DNA of 64,000 nucleotides, taken from positions 4,461,620 through 4,525,619 of the forward strand of contig NW_023503375.1 of assembly GCF_014529535.1 (NCBI RefSeq), in the 5' to 3' direction. Positions 31,512 through 43,366 of the stretch are shown piece after piece. Under the pieces are notes generated by a model. The model ran no database searches and was not told the DNA's origin. It was given only the letters and a program-made list of their open reading frames with translations. Source of the stretch: Bradysia coprophila (lineage: Eukaryota > Arthropoda > Insecta > Diptera > Sciaridae). Both the position numbers and the translations under genes were made by a program. The first letter of the stretch is position 1. Every line of letters begins with the position of its first letter.

Positions 31512-32159
31512 GCTCAGTCGTACAACTGTCTATGTCTTGGAATATTCAAGTGGAGATATGCGTGACGGTGAAGGTCTTTTTTTTCTTCTTCAATAAATTC
31601 AAATCGCTTTGTGTGCTCATATAAGTGGATATGGGTAGCGTTTATAAATGACGTCTACGTTTGGGGGAAGGGGAAGAGGCACTACATACAAAAAATAAAA
31701 CATTTTGTTGAAAAAATTGCAGACAAGGAGGAGGGGGTTTTAAAACGCGGAAAAATACGGATGTCGTTTATGAACGCTCCCATTAGACTTTCAGTTAGTT
31801 CATGTGGCAAGAGTGTTTTTTATGAACTTCAAAAACGAAGGAAATCGACAGTTTTGTATCGTTAGATGGAGAGATGTTAATTATTTGCAGGGGAGTTTAT
31901 TACTACCTGATGAAGTTACCCAAAACTGCTACGTGATTCGTCATTCAGCAGAAGTTGTTTTCTTCACCAAATTGTAGAACTTGCAGAGCTAAAACAACGA
32001 CATTTTTAAGCTCCCCTTTTAGGAAGTTTGGGAAGTTTTTTAAGTTGATTCTTGCTTTTTTATTGATCTGCTGTGTGTACGAATCTGTACAGAAAATAGT
32101 CAGCTTCTCACCTCAGCTGAACTTCAAGAACCGTTGTTGTGAAAAGCGTTGTGTTGACA

Positions 32160-32275
32160 TTTGGAAAAAAATTGGAAATTACATTTTATCAGACGAATTG
32201 TGGTCCTCGCTACGCTCTCGCCTCAAACAACACCAGCGAAATAAAATTTCCATTTTTTTCACTCTCGGTAAACAA
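32160..32275. repeat. Palindromic element, family A
   Basis: GGAAAAAAATTGGAAATTAC then ATTTTATC is mirrored by AAATAAAATTTCCATTTTTTTCAC around a core CCTCGCTACGCTCTCGCCTC. The same design, with GTGTAGCGAGAG in the core, occurs at 59188-59275, so this is a dispersed family. Confidence 0.55.
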
Positions 32276-32944
32276 AAGCGTCTTGAAAGATATGTTCAAA
32301 GCGCGAGAGAATTGCTCAGTTTTGTCTGCACTTCTATTTAGAAATGTAAAAGTGGAATCTTTGAGTACAACCCGTTAGTTGATTGACGAGAATGATCTTT
32401 GGATGTACATACCAGGTGCGTAAGCGAGACATGAGAAACAATAATGAAATTGAGAAAAAGTCAATAATTTTGAATTTCCTCTATGAGCTGTCGTATCCCT
32501 GAGTCGTATCAATGATGTCAGGTTAACAATCACAGGTAAAAGATCGTGAAGACAACCCAACGTCTGGGAAAGTTAATTCAATAAATTCCAAATGGTTATG
32601 ATAAATCATTGCATAGATATAGTCCGATCACTTTGTGAAGCCATGGTGATTGTTGTTAGATTTACGAACAATATTCAGCGAGCATCTAACCAGTGCTGTT
32701 CTTGGATACGAGATTGAGAAATCCATGCACGTTTACCAAGAGCTCTTAGGTATAAAATAGGAGCTCATCGTACCGCTTGTAGCATAGGATCTTACAGTGG
32801 TGCGGACTTCTGTTATAGCTCTAATGCTTGATAATTTAGCTCGAAATCAGTAATTTTGGGTTTCGTTTACTCTTCTTAGTCTATTGAGCATTCCAGCAAA
32901 GCAAACTCGGTTGTTCTCGTGATGCATTTTAATTTAAAGATTCG

Positions 32945-33110
32945 ATGGAGAAACTACGCGAGCAAATCTTGACCTATCTATTTGCTATTGGTGACTATCT
33001 ATTGGCCTTTTGGCGAACTGTTTCCTTCTGTTTGCCCAATATTTTCTTCTATTGGGGCTAACAGCAAATTGCACCTGTCCTAGTATTTGCCCGCGTAGTT
33101 TCCACCTCGG
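32945..33110. mobile_element. ~166-bp MITE
   Basis: TGGAGAAACTACGCGAGCAAAT at the left end is the near-complement of ATTTGCCCGCGTAGTTTCCACC at the right. The interior is unique AT-rich DNA. Target duplication not resolved. Confidence 0.6.
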
Positions 33111-33564
33111 AATGTTTTAAAAGTTTTACTTTCCATTGGAAAACTTTGACCTGATTGAAGTCGTAAATTCATTAAAAGGCTTACCACAACTCTGCAGTGC
33201 TTTGGCTTAACCGATTAAGATGGTATATCGATCGTAAAGATCTACACACCTTAAGCCTACCTTAGAATTGCTGCAGTACCTAACAAAGCTCTGAATGCCC
33301 AGGATTAAAGGAATCACCCCGAAGAACGACCATTCAGTTCGCTGTCCCACTGTAATTTTGAAACAAAAGTGTTAGATTACATGTAACAGGAAAACGTACT
33401 AGAGTGAGTTTGTGAATGTGTGAGTGTTGTGCGTGTCATGCGTGTCGTGTTTATGTTTGGCAGAAGTGTCAAAACTGTCATCCACTATCATTACATCGTG
33501 TAATCAGAACACAATAACAAAAGGTCAAAATCAGTAGAAGCGTCTCAGTTCATGAATTTCCAAG

Positions 33565-35232
33565 ATGAAACATCCGGATCCGAAATCGAAATGTGTTCTG
33601 ATTACACACATCGTAAATCCACACCAATTTTACTATAAGTACACGGACCAGATTGTCAACGGAGCATTCTCTAAATTTGATTTTGAAATTCAACTTTACG
33701 GAAACGAATTATACGCACAAAAGACACACGAACACGGATACGTGCCGGCGGAAAGTGAATTGGTGATTTTCTTCAATGTAATTTTCAACAAATGGATTCG
33801 TGGCCGGGTGATCAGCATTGGACAGGAAATTACTTTCTGGTGCATTGACAACGGGTAAGATTCCTATTTGGCGAAAAGTACCCACGGAAGGTGTCGAAAA
33901 TTTTGATTTTGATTTCGTTTAGAGTTTGGGAAAAGCTGGCTGCACCACATGTGTTACCACTGGCGGAACAGTTTCACAAGGTACACGAGTTTTCAATTTT
34001 TCAATTTTGTCCTTTCTACAAATTCCTATAACTCTGATTCCAGGACATGAATCTCGTACATTTAGGAGGACTGTCGCTGTTGCCTATCGAGAAAGTAAAA
34101 AATCGAAATTTGCTTGTCCTACCCAACACTAATCTATTGTTTTGCAGACATGGAATGTCGAATCCGAACAAGTTGAAACGCAACTGTCCCAAGGATGGGA
34201 CGAGAAGTCAAAGAATTTGTTCAAAGGAATCATCAGCACATCCAAAACGTTTACGTTCACCGAAGAGTTCGAGCTGGAAAACCATAAATTTGGTGCGCTT
34301 GCCATTGAATCGAAAGCGAAAGAGAGGAAAGAGATCAACCAAATTTTACTGGAAATGAACAGCGCAGCACAGAGTCATCAATACTCCGATGAAGGTAAAT
34401 GAATCGATTTTCTTGCAAGATTTCCCCTTTTCATTTGGTCGTTTCCGCATTAGATCTCTGGCCATACGTTCACAGTGTTCTATTGAAATCCCGATTGTAT
34501 CGATCGATTTTGGATGGCTCGCACACTCGAGTCGCAAATTCGGATTGCAATGTCGGTCCAATGAAGGCAATACGACGGGCCATTCTCGGCAGTGAAATGT
34601 CGTCCATAGAGAACCTAACTCCCAGCGAGTATTTCGACGATACAGCGAGTCGGATATCTTCAGATGTTTCAACCACTGTCGAACCTGAAGTCGTACCCTA
34701 TGGAAGTGGTCGCGAAGCAGAGAGTGATGAAAAACGAAAGCCTAGCGTTTCGAAATTTCGTAATGATGTGTCGAAGGGTAACGATTGTTATGACTTAAGT
34801 GATACTCCCAGCATCATATCAAAAGAAAATCACCGTCAAAGAAGCGCAACGCACGAAGAATGTTATTTACGCGCCTGTAAAAGAGACGATACGAAAAACG
34901 TACGACAACAGCCGTTGCGTTCGACAATGGACTGGATAAATTCGATGAATAAATCAAAATTGTCAGACATAGCATGCCGAAGCGATACGTCGGCTAGGAG
35001 CAGCACAACGGATTTAAGTGACAACTGCTCAATAAAGCAGACATCACCAGCGTCGTCCACAACGACGAGTCGCCGGGACATATTAGCCGCATTAACCAAA
35101 AAAGGATCTGTGACCGATGCGGCTGTAGAAAGTTCTGTGAAAGCGCAAAACCCGCGTTTTGGCATTCCTGCTGGTTTTTCAAAAAATTGTTTGAACTCCT
35201 TTGGTGGAATGAACAGGAATAGTGCCACGTAA
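33565..35232 (+). CDS. Tudor-domain-like protein (possible Yb/TDRD12-type N-terminus)
   Basis: Five exons (33565-33854, 33923-33980, 34044-34094, 34148-34394, 34454-35232) give 474 residues. The N-terminus VLITHIVNPHQFYYKY, then FNVIFNKWIRGRVISIG, FWCIDNGVWEKLAAPHVLPL and HLGGLSLLPIE, has the spacing of an extended Tudor domain, as in animal piRNA-pathway proteins. A second folded part follows (ETQLSQGWDEKSKNLFKGII, LWPYVHSVLLKSRLY), then about 200 Ser/Asp/Lys-rich disordered residues. No helicase, zinc finger or second Tudor is present, so if related to Yb/TDRD12 it is a short form. Assignment to a named gene is not secure; a germline role is inference. Confidence 0.6.
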
Positions 35233-35250
35233 ATTAGGGTACGGTGCTCC

Positions 35251-35433
35251 ATAAAGGATGTCCGCAGTTCAGTGTTGCCAAACAAGTCTTAAATCGTTAA
35301 TATGAATTTCTGAGGTGTCAAATGTATATATCCGACCCGCTCAAATACACCTCCTATTGGCAAAAATATAAATGTAACTTCCAGAGATGAGTATAACTCT
35401 GTCGGGCAACACTGAATTGCAGACGTCCCTTAT
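35251..35433. mobile_element. 183-bp MITE with 29-bp ends
   Basis: The left end ATAAAGGATGTCCGCAGTTC then AGTGTTGCC and the right end (complement ATAAGGGACGTCTGCAATTC then AGTGTTGCC) differ at four positions. TA adjoins both sides, consistent with a TA target duplication. It lies 19 bp after the Tudor-like gene's stop, so it may supply part of that gene's 3' UTR. Confidence 0.65.
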
Positions 35434-36136
35434 AGATGTTCCCTTTTAAAGTTTCTTAATTGAAGAGATTTCGTTTTTAAAGTTTTATTTGAATACAAAT
35501 ACCGTGTCGACGGCAAGAACTGAAGAAAAATTAGTTTCGTTTCATTCAAAAACCAGCGGAAGAACGTTGTGAGGTAACCAAAAATTCCTTGCATGAACCT
35601 GACATATGGAACACTTTTTCCGGAAATGGTTTCTTCTCTGGTCATGTAAGCTATTTCTATTTCTAAGACTGATACTTACCTTGGGAACCATTTCTGTATG
35701 TACCATAATTCACTAGCTCTCACTGAGACGATAAAATTGAAACAAAGTTTCTTAGGACTTCTCTCTGTCTTCATTTACCTCGCACACTTTCATAAACTCT
35801 TACTTTTACTTCTCTGGGTGTTTTTACCTTAGAAAATCATAACGAGACAGATATTATCACTTTAGGTGTAAATAACTGGCGACACTATTAGAGGGATTCT
35901 TTTGAAAATCCACCTATCAAAATCGGACCCATTTCGTCTAGGATGGATATATACATGGTTTGAAAGGTCTTTGCCAGTAGACCTCAAAACAGGCCTCACA
36001 CAGTCTCGAGCCAAAAAAATGAATTGGGCGATTTTAATGTACATCCAAAATCTTTTTTTGGTGTAAGAAATTAAGCAAATTGTATTTTGGACCATCCTAA
36101 TGCTGTATTGTATACAAAGTCATCATTAAAACAAAT

Positions 36137-36222
36137 ACTCGACTAGTCTCGATGCTTCCCCTCATAGTCAATAATCAACACTCGACTAGTCTCGATGCTT
36201 CCCCTCATAGTCAATAATCAAC
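36137..36222 (+). repeat. Perfect 43-bp direct tandem duplication
   Basis: The unit starting ACTCGACTAGTCTCGATGCT and ending CAATAATCAAC occurs twice in immediate succession (36137-36179, 36180-36222) with no differences. The unit itself contains CGACTAGTCTCG, an imperfect palindrome. Confidence 0.8.
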
Positions 36223-37913
36223 TATTACATTTAAGTCGGTCGCACAATGTCCAGCCCCCGCATTCACGAAATTGAATTTACCGCAGAATGCTGAAATATT
36301 CAAAAACTATTTACTTTACTGCCAATTAATTCAAATTTACTGACAAATACATTAAAGATACTGCCCAAGAATATACATGCCACTGTAAAATGTAGATTTG
36401 CTCGCAGGATCTAGTTACAGGTTACTAATGAATTCTCGATCTCATTGTTAGATCCTTCAAGAATGTGACGAAAGTGTACTGTCGTTTTGAGTGAATAAAA
36501 TTGCATTCATTTCCGTTTTTTGTTGATTTTTTTTTCATGTTATATATTTTCAATACAGTCACGTACATCGATTTTACTAAATAATTATTAGAAATCTACA
36601 ATATTAATGGGTATAATTTCCACTTATTTCTTTTTAATAATAATAATAAGACTTCGGTTACATCTACATAGATATAATAATTCTCCTTCGTTTAAGAGTC
36701 GTGTATTTAATGGACCATGATTGTGGATTTATTTTCTTTTTGCTTTTTTACGGGTAATTATCATAATTTTGCTGAAAGCCTATGACAAACATAGTGTACA
36801 GAGCTAAATTTTGCGTTTTTTTAATTAAATTTTTATTTATTAAAACGATGCCAAAAATTAGGTGAAGAGCGTTAACATGTTTTTTGCACTTCTTTTTCAT
36901 TGATACAACTTACATTTTAGTCCATCGAGATACAGTAAAATTATATAAAAAAATTAATTTTTCGTTGGGCGAACTACTTTGAAATTTTCAAATTCGTTTT
37001 GCTTCTTTCGTGCTAAGGATTTTTCTTTCTTTTTCCTATTTTTTAAATTAAACTCAATCTCAGTTTACATGCTCTTAACTCAATAAACGTACATACCAGG
37101 TATATGACCGATTCTTCAAAATCATTTAACTTTATCTTGACCACATTTATCACTCATGTCAAAGTACTATGAAAATGAGTGCGTTTGAGTCCGTTTTTAA
37201 AATTGTTTTGTCCTCCGCGTTGACGTTAGACCATACTTGGTAGTTTGTATTTATTGCATAAACTTTGCAATTTGATTTGAGAAACAAAACAAAAATTTGA
37301 AGCAAATTTTCCATCAAAAATTATTTGTTAGTTTAAAAGTATTATGTACACAAGTTCACTTAAAAATTACGCTTAATTAATAAAGTTAATCACAGAATAT
37401 CCTTCATTTTATAATAGAGTTTGAAGAATAATAATAATTTATATTTGTATGTCAAGTACTAATCCAGTGCAAGAAGCTAGTGTTTCGGAATTCTTATTAG
37501 TAAAAACAATTTTCTTTTTCCTTATTGAAAATGCTTTTAGTTTATATTTTACAAGTGAAGGAGTAGAATTTCCTGGTTATTAGCTACGAATAAAAAAATC
37601 GGATGATAGAGAGGTATTGTACTATAATTCGTCGTCGGTCCACTTTTAACAATTTAAAACCAAATTTACTTCAAACTACAAACACTTGTGCGATATTTAG
37701 ATACCATCAAGGCAGACACATTTACATTGGTTCGATATTTTTTTTAATGTCTCTCTGGTATCCAAATAAAGAATCGAAACTAGATGCTTTGCAATGCCTA
37801 ATCGACGCAATTTTTTTTTCTTTTGTTCTTTGACTTTTGAACAATAGAAAACCATTACATTTGTCACTTTTACATTGCTATGTAAATCAAGCCTAAGTGC
37901 TTTGTTAGAAAGC

Positions 37914-38125
37914 ATAGTTTCCACTTAAAAAGAGCACTCCGTTTAGCCTACGTCTATATGAAAGTTGTAAAATAGAACAAACGAACTGTCATGCAAACGG
38001 AGTGGAAATTGAATTTATTTCAATTTTTTACTCCGTTTACGTGACAGTTCCTTTTCCTTTGTTCTATTTTACAACTGTCATGTAGACGGAGGCTAAACGG
38101 AGTGCTCTTTTTAAGTGGAAACTAT
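37914..38125. mobile_element. 212-bp foldback MITE, TA target site
   Basis: The arms are nearly 70 bp: GTTTCCACTTAAAAAGAGCA then CTCCGTTTAGCCT...GTAGAC at the left and its near-perfect complement at the right, each bordered by TA. A second internal pair, AAACGGAGTG / ACTCCGTTTACGTGACAGTT, lies inside. Suggests a Tc1/mariner-type non-autonomous element. Confidence 0.75.
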
Positions 38126-39964
38126 ACTTAAAGTATGGTATTGACATTTTAGGAGAAATCTCGGCAAGCCTCGATGTATCTCTCAAATGTCAATAAAATA
38201 CTATTATGCGAATATTCATTTCATTGAATTAGCCAAGGTTGTATATGAGACAGTATGGCGAAAAAAAACATGGCGGCTACTCTAATCTGTATGACAGTAT
38301 GAAATGTCAACTGAAACTGTCAACTCAAAAATTACAGTAAAGTTCAGTGGATTTTTGCGATAACGGTTCCATATTGATCTCATGTACCTCCTCATGTAAA
38401 ACCTTGGAATTTGCATAGGAAACACCGATATTAATAATAATAATCTGCCTTAACAACCCACGAAGGATTAGGGGATAGATCATTATTTAACTGTTGAAGT
38501 TAATTAATCTTGAATTGAAAATTGAAACTGTTGTCAGCAGACGTTTTCTGTTAATCAAATGGAACTGGAAATGAATTTAAAAACATAATGAGATAAGCGA
38601 AGATTAAAAATGGTATTTTCACTAAATCCGTCGTAAATGTCATTATAACCGGCAAAAGAACTGCAAAATTTACGCAAAAAAAAAAGTTTTATCATCAAAA
38701 CAATTATCTTTCTCTTAATTTTGATTGAAGTTTTAAAACTTATGCACTTCCCTTCCAGACAAGGTTATCTGCGGACAGGCCAAATTTGCTAGTAAAATAT
38801 GTTATCATCAATAAAGTTGGGTTCAAAGTCTCCAAGTGCAAAATTCAAATTTTTTTCTGTGGTTTTCAAGAGCGTTAAGGGTAAACCGTATTTCTGGCGT
38901 AGTTGTAGTAAAACGTTCATCTTATATTTAAAAAAAAAACTTTTTAATGACTAAAATGAATCCGAAAAGCTGTTGCAAGAATATCGTCGCATGATTTTGC
39001 CATCTAATCAGGGAGAAGACATACAAAAAAAATCCATTTCATGCAAATAAACACTTGCAAAAGAGTATAAAGTGTAGATGTCAATCCATTAACATTTTTA
39101 TTTTGCACATTTGATTCGCTGCTATAAAAATAGGCCGTCCGTTGGATTCTTGATTATTGGTGTCGTTTCAAATTTATGGCCACTAATATTGGTTTACTGA
39201 TAACAAGTCCTATTAGGTAAATAATGGGATAGTAATGAGATGGCGGTGCAATTTTATTGAAAATATAGACAGAAATTCAACTTTAGAGGTGGAAAGAGAT
39301 TTTGCCGTTAAGAATAAAATTGGAACTTAATCATTGGATGATTGAACTAAACATAACGGATTAGTAACCCAATTAAAAATTGTTCTTCTTAAAAGAATAT
39401 CTGAAGCGAATTTACGTAATTTTTTTAGCGACAAATATCATTCTCCAATCCATCCTCTCTCTAAACAGAGCATGATAATTTTCGGAGTATTTCACAATGT
39501 CATCTGTTAACGACATCGACGAAGAAAAAAATGATAAATTTTGGCTATTGCTCTTATATTAGGGTAAAACTATTGAAGTAAAAGATTTTGTGTCAATCTG
39601 TCGAAAATACTTCGATCAAAAGAAGTAACAGAAACAGATTCGGTAATTTTATCGTCTGTGATTTCGAATAGTGACTTCGATTATTTTACTGAAAATCGGC
39701 TGCACCTCGATGTTACCAAGCCAAACTTGATATTTCAAAACAAGCTAAATTTTCTATTTTTTTAACTCCATCTAATTTGGCGTTCACGTATAGTATATAG
39801 TAGATTCGACCCGAACTTCACTTTTTCTGAAATTTGTTTATTTCGGGTTTATATCGGGCCTGATCCGAACCTTACTTGGTTCGATCTGATCATAACTGTT
39901 ACCGTCGGGTTCGGCCTGAATCTGAAAGCAAAAGCATGTTAAAGGTTTCAAACCATTGGCTTAT

Positions 39965-40119
39965 ATACAGTCGGAGAAACATATATTTCGGAATTTTTAG
40001 AGAAATCATCGTTTCTCTAATTCTCTCAATTGCCATTTGAAATAACATGCGAAATGAGAGAATACAGAAAAACGATGATGGCTCTTAAAATCTCGAAATC
40101 TATATTTCTCAGACTGTAT
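39965..40119. mobile_element. ~155-bp MITE
   Basis: ATACAGTCGGAGAAACATAT at the left and AGATTTCTC-type sequence ending TTTCTCAGACTGTAT at the right are imperfect inverted ends. AATCATCGTTTCTC and AACGATGATGG also pair inside. Confidence 0.55.
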
Positions 40120-40205
40120 GTGTAAAGTGGCTCCCGGCCTGTAATATTGAGATTATTTAAATTTTGTATCAATCTTATGCCAAGACTTAAAAATGCACTG
40201 TGCAC

Positions 40206-40834
40206 CAGGGCCTATTTTAATGGAATTAAATTCTTAAAAATTCTTAAATTTTACAAGTTATTTTCGCTGTATTCACAACTAAAATTGTTTATCGACTTTC
40301 TCAATTAGTCAATTAGTCAATTAGTCACACGAAAACGAGATTTTTCATCTTTTATTCTGAGTTATGTAAAGGATTTTAACTTACTAGGAAAGTAATAAGG
40401 TCATTACTGCCCTAGGGCAAAGCCTTTACCACCCTAGTAAATTAATAGTAGATTACTATAACTGGGAAGTAACTAGTTACCTCGTATCACGGTGAGTAAA
40501 AGTACCTCGTGCTGCCGCCCTCGGATACGAGATAACTCGTTAATTTACGAGGGTGGTAAAGGCTTTGCCCTAGGGATGGTTAGAAACGGCTTTCGATTCA
40601 TGTAAAACATCTTGTTCAGTCCACTGAAAATTGGATAGACTAAAGTTGAGAAAATAAACAATTACTCATCTGAACTGTCATCAGAGAGTGCGTCAACAAA
40701 ATGCCATTTTCTCACCTCATTTGCGTGGAGAAAATAGGATGATTTACGCCGCACAATTAAAACGTTTTTTTGAATGATTTTTTTTAAAGAATTTTTAATA
40801 ATATTAAGGATTTAATTCCTTAAAATAGGCCCTG
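40206..40834. mobile_element. 629-bp nested inverted-repeat element with CAGGG ends
   Basis: The outer ends CAGGGCCTATTTTAATGGAA and TTCCTTAAAATAGGCCCTG are inverted over about 30 bp. A second, independent inverted pair lies inside at 40409-40575: CCCTAGGGCAAAGCCTTTAC and GTAAAGGCTTTGCCCTAGGG. CAGGG ends are typical of hAT elements; TGTGCAC occurs near both sides but offset by two bases, so the target duplication is uncertain. The inner part resembles the element at 52519-52757. Confidence 0.6.
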
Positions 40835-41350
40835 TATGTGCACTCCATTTCAAGATAGACGAATTACGAGGGGGGAAATAATTTACGTTCAATCTAATAT
40901 TTAAATAAAAATGATTTAAATTCGTAATTACGACGATGCATTTGGGGGGATTTTGCGGCGTTAAATTATATAAATATTATAATACAAAATGCTTAGAGTT
41001 TTGTTTGGTTTATAAATTAAATGAAAATATAGAAAGAATGATAACAGAGCATTGCATTGCGGAAAATTGCTAATTTCCATCGAATACAAATTGTTCAAAA
41101 TTTAAATAAAATAAAATGAAGCAGCAGCGAGCCACACACAAAATTGATGAGATGATGAGTGTGTATAGCGACATATTTACAATAATATCTCCACAATGAT
41201 TCAGAATTTTATCCACTTTATTCTTCACTTCTCATTGTCTTCAATAATTTTTTTTCCTTTCTTGTTTTTTTGGTAAAAATAGCCTAACATCTAAACATAC
41301 ACTTCTGGGGGGAGTTCAATCCAATCGAAGCTTACCACATAAACATTAAC

Positions 41351-43366
41351 CTATCTATTGTCGTGCTTATAGTTTCTCGATGAAATAACTTTGTACACCT
41401 CGGACACGGGCGCATCCTTGTACAAATTGTCGGTCGGACTTTTCGAATTCGATCGCGGCTGCTCGGACGATGAAGATGTGGCATTCGATGCCATCGCACG
41501 GTCCCGTATTAATGGCATTTTATTCCAAAATCGCATAAATGCAGGATTCACATTTCGATTGAAATCGAACGATGTGCCAGCCGGCAACCAGGAGAACAGC
41601 GGCCGGGCGCCAGACGTTTCTGGCGGCTTTTTCGGTATTATGTCGGGTATTAGACGGTTGAACAGTGGTTCAGTAGCTCGCTGCTGAACCGGACCGGGGA
41701 ATTTGATGGTGCCGCCTTTGAAGTTGGAGAAGATATTCAACGGCGATGGTTGGTCTGGAAAACGGATTCGATTATTTCGGTGATTATTTTCGTTAAGAAA
41801 TCTTAATTGCTCCAACGCACTTTGCTGCGTAATTGTTGGCTGCATTGTTGTCGGTGATGATGATGATGATGGTGTTTCGGGTTCATTGGATGCCGATGAA
41901 TCGAGGTGAGTGTACACAAATCTGTTATTTGTATCTATTGTTTCGATGGCGTCTTCGTTCAATTCGTGTTTCATTACGGATTCTCTCAGTTTTTTGTTCA
42001 ACATCGATTCGTTAATGTTTAAACGTTCGGCCGTTTGCAATTCACTTGTATGTGCTGATGACGGTGTAGATTGGTTGTGTGACTTTCTGCGATGATGGGA
42101 TGTGGTACTGTGACTTGTAGTTGTTGGGTGAACTGGAGTCACGATTTGAACTTGCTCAACAGTTGGTACAACAACAACTGGTTGTTCGATTTTGCTGGAT
42201 GTTTCGAGCAGCAGTACTGGTGCAGAAACAGAATTCTCTTTGTCACTGAAAGAGTTCAGAGGCTGTGTCGTCACCTCTATGTCATTTTCATTCATTTCCG
42301 TTGTACCATCACTAACGTTAATTGACGTTCCCGTTACGCTGTCGTCTTTGAAAAGTGATTCACTTTGCAACTCCTTATCCAAATTGTTTTGGTCATCGCT
42401 CTGCGTGGTTGATTCGATATGATTTTGTACCATATTGTTGCCAGCAGCCTCCTGGTCCAGGTGTTGGGCTTCGGTTTCGTTGTTGAACACAGTGATTTGT
42501 GCACTGTCACCTAGCCCATCCTTTCCAACAAATGTAATTGGATCCAATTCGTTTTCTGTCGTAGGGGTATGCTCATCTTGTTTCTGGGATAACATATACT
42601 GTGGCGGGTCGACAAGGACCTTTTTATGTGTGGTAGATGTTAGTGACGGTGTTGTCACAACAACAACATCACTCGAAGTTGTTGGATCTATGTCATGTTC
42701 CATCCGAGTGCCGTCCTTATTGTATGCCAAATTGTCATCAGTCCACTTATCAACATTTGTAGCGACTGCTGCACCACTCGGTGCCACGTTCTCGCCGTCT
42801 GTGGTTTTTGGTCCGGTCGAAGACGGATTCTTTTGGGATGTTTCTTCGCTGCCGTCGGAATCATCGGCAAGAAAGGGCATATTCTGAATGCCATCGTTGT
42901 ATTTGTCACGGACCGGCTCTTCGTCCTCGAAGCTTACGCTCAATGGCACATGGAACGGTTCGGCCGATTCGGTCACATCGCCATAACTATCATAATCGTA
43001 TTCATCGTAGTCGGATGTTGTGGGCTTATTGTCCAGAAATTGTTCCAATTGTGCCGTTATCAGGGCGAGGTGATTCACCTCAAAATTCGGTATTTTCGCA
43101 CATTCACCGTCTTTCATTTGGTAACCGTTCGGACAGCTCATATGAAAGTCTGGATGGTTTGGCGTGATGAAAATTGATTTCGCAATTTTGCGGACACCTT
43201 CATGTTCGGATGGTCCTTCCAGCGATTGTGTGTGATAGGCTAAATTGTCGGGTGTATCTTCTAGTCCAAGTGGATTCGATGTGATTGGTAGCGAAAGTGA
43301 CGGTAGCGCGTACAGCAACAGTAGTAGCATTTGTAATAAAGCCATCGTTAAACCAGTTCTTTCCAT
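41351..43366 (-). CDS. Secreted Ser/Thr-rich protein, unrecognised
   Basis: A 671-residue open frame without introns. The signal peptide is clear (MALLQMLLLLLYALPSLSLP, preceded by seven residues if the first ATG is used). A short cysteine motif, CPNGYQMKDGEC, lies near residues 78-89, resembling the CPxGxxxxxGxC motif of insect extracellular proteins. The middle is low-complexity, acidic and Thr/Ser-rich with Asn-glycosylation sequons (NETE, NVSD, NQST, NESM, NATS). The most structured-looking part is the C-terminal FSWLPAGTSFDFNRN then PAFMRFWNKMPL. Signal ligands such as Fog have this overall layout, but I cannot establish homology. No membrane anchor. Upstream non-coding exons are likely. 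Confidence 0.7.
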   Translation of the reverse strand: MERTGLTMALLQMLLLLLYALPSLSLPITSNPLGLEDTPDNLAYHTQSLEGPSEHEGVRKIAKSIFITPNHPDFHMSCPNGYQMKDGECAKIPNFEVNHLALITAQLEQFLDNKPTTSDYDEYDYDSYGDVTESAEPFHVPLSVSFEDEEPVRDKYNDGIQNMPFLADDSDGSEETSQKNPSSTGPKTTDGENVAPSGAAVATNVDKWTDDNLAYNKDGTRMEHDIDPTTSSDVVVVTTPSLTSTTHKKVLVDPPQYMLSQKQDEHTPTTENELDPITFVGKDGLGDSAQITVFNNETEAQHLDQEAAGNNMVQNHIESTTQSDDQNNLDKELQSESLFKDDSVTGTSINVSDGTTEMNENDIEVTTQPLNSFSDKENSVSAPVLLLETSSKIEQPVVVVPTVEQVQIVTPVHPTTTSHSTTSHHRRKSHNQSTPSSAHTSELQTAERLNINESMLNKKLRESVMKHELNEDAIETIDTNNRFVYTHLDSSASNEPETPSSSSSPTTMQPTITQQSALEQLRFLNENNHRNNRIRFPDQPSPLNIFSNFKGGTIKFPGPVQQRATEPLFNRLIPDIIPKKPPETSGARPLFSWLPAGTSFDFNRNVNPAFMRFWNKMPLIRDRAMASNATSSSSEQPRSNSKSPTDNLYKDAPVSEVYKVISSRNYKHDNR

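Larger units (their letters stand above)
31512..33564. other. Gene-free stretch with palindromic elements
   Basis: Several open frames (for example 31955-32341) overlap repeats and have no recognisable domain. Two inverted-repeat elements at 32160-32275 and 32945-33110 are listed separately. Bases 33405-33450 are GTGT/GCGTGT-rich. Confidence 0.45.
35434..41350. other. Gene-free stretch, 5.9 kb
   Basis: No coding sequence supported. It is very AT-rich from 36500 to 37600 with homopolymers. Inverted-repeat elements at 37914, 39965 and 40206 and a 43-bp direct duplication at 36137 are listed separately. Bases 39780-39930 contain imperfect TCGGGTT/GACCCGA motifs. The 3' UTR of the minus-strand gene ending at 41351 presumably extends into 40900-41350. 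Confidence 0.5.

Noticed and set aside
31955..32341. 128-codon frame with a hydrophobic segment and several Cys
   Set aside because: No good ATG, overlaps the palindromic element at 32160-32275, and no recognisable fold.
41391..43177. Several open frames on the plus strand
   Set aside because: Antisense shadows of the 671-residue secreted protein.
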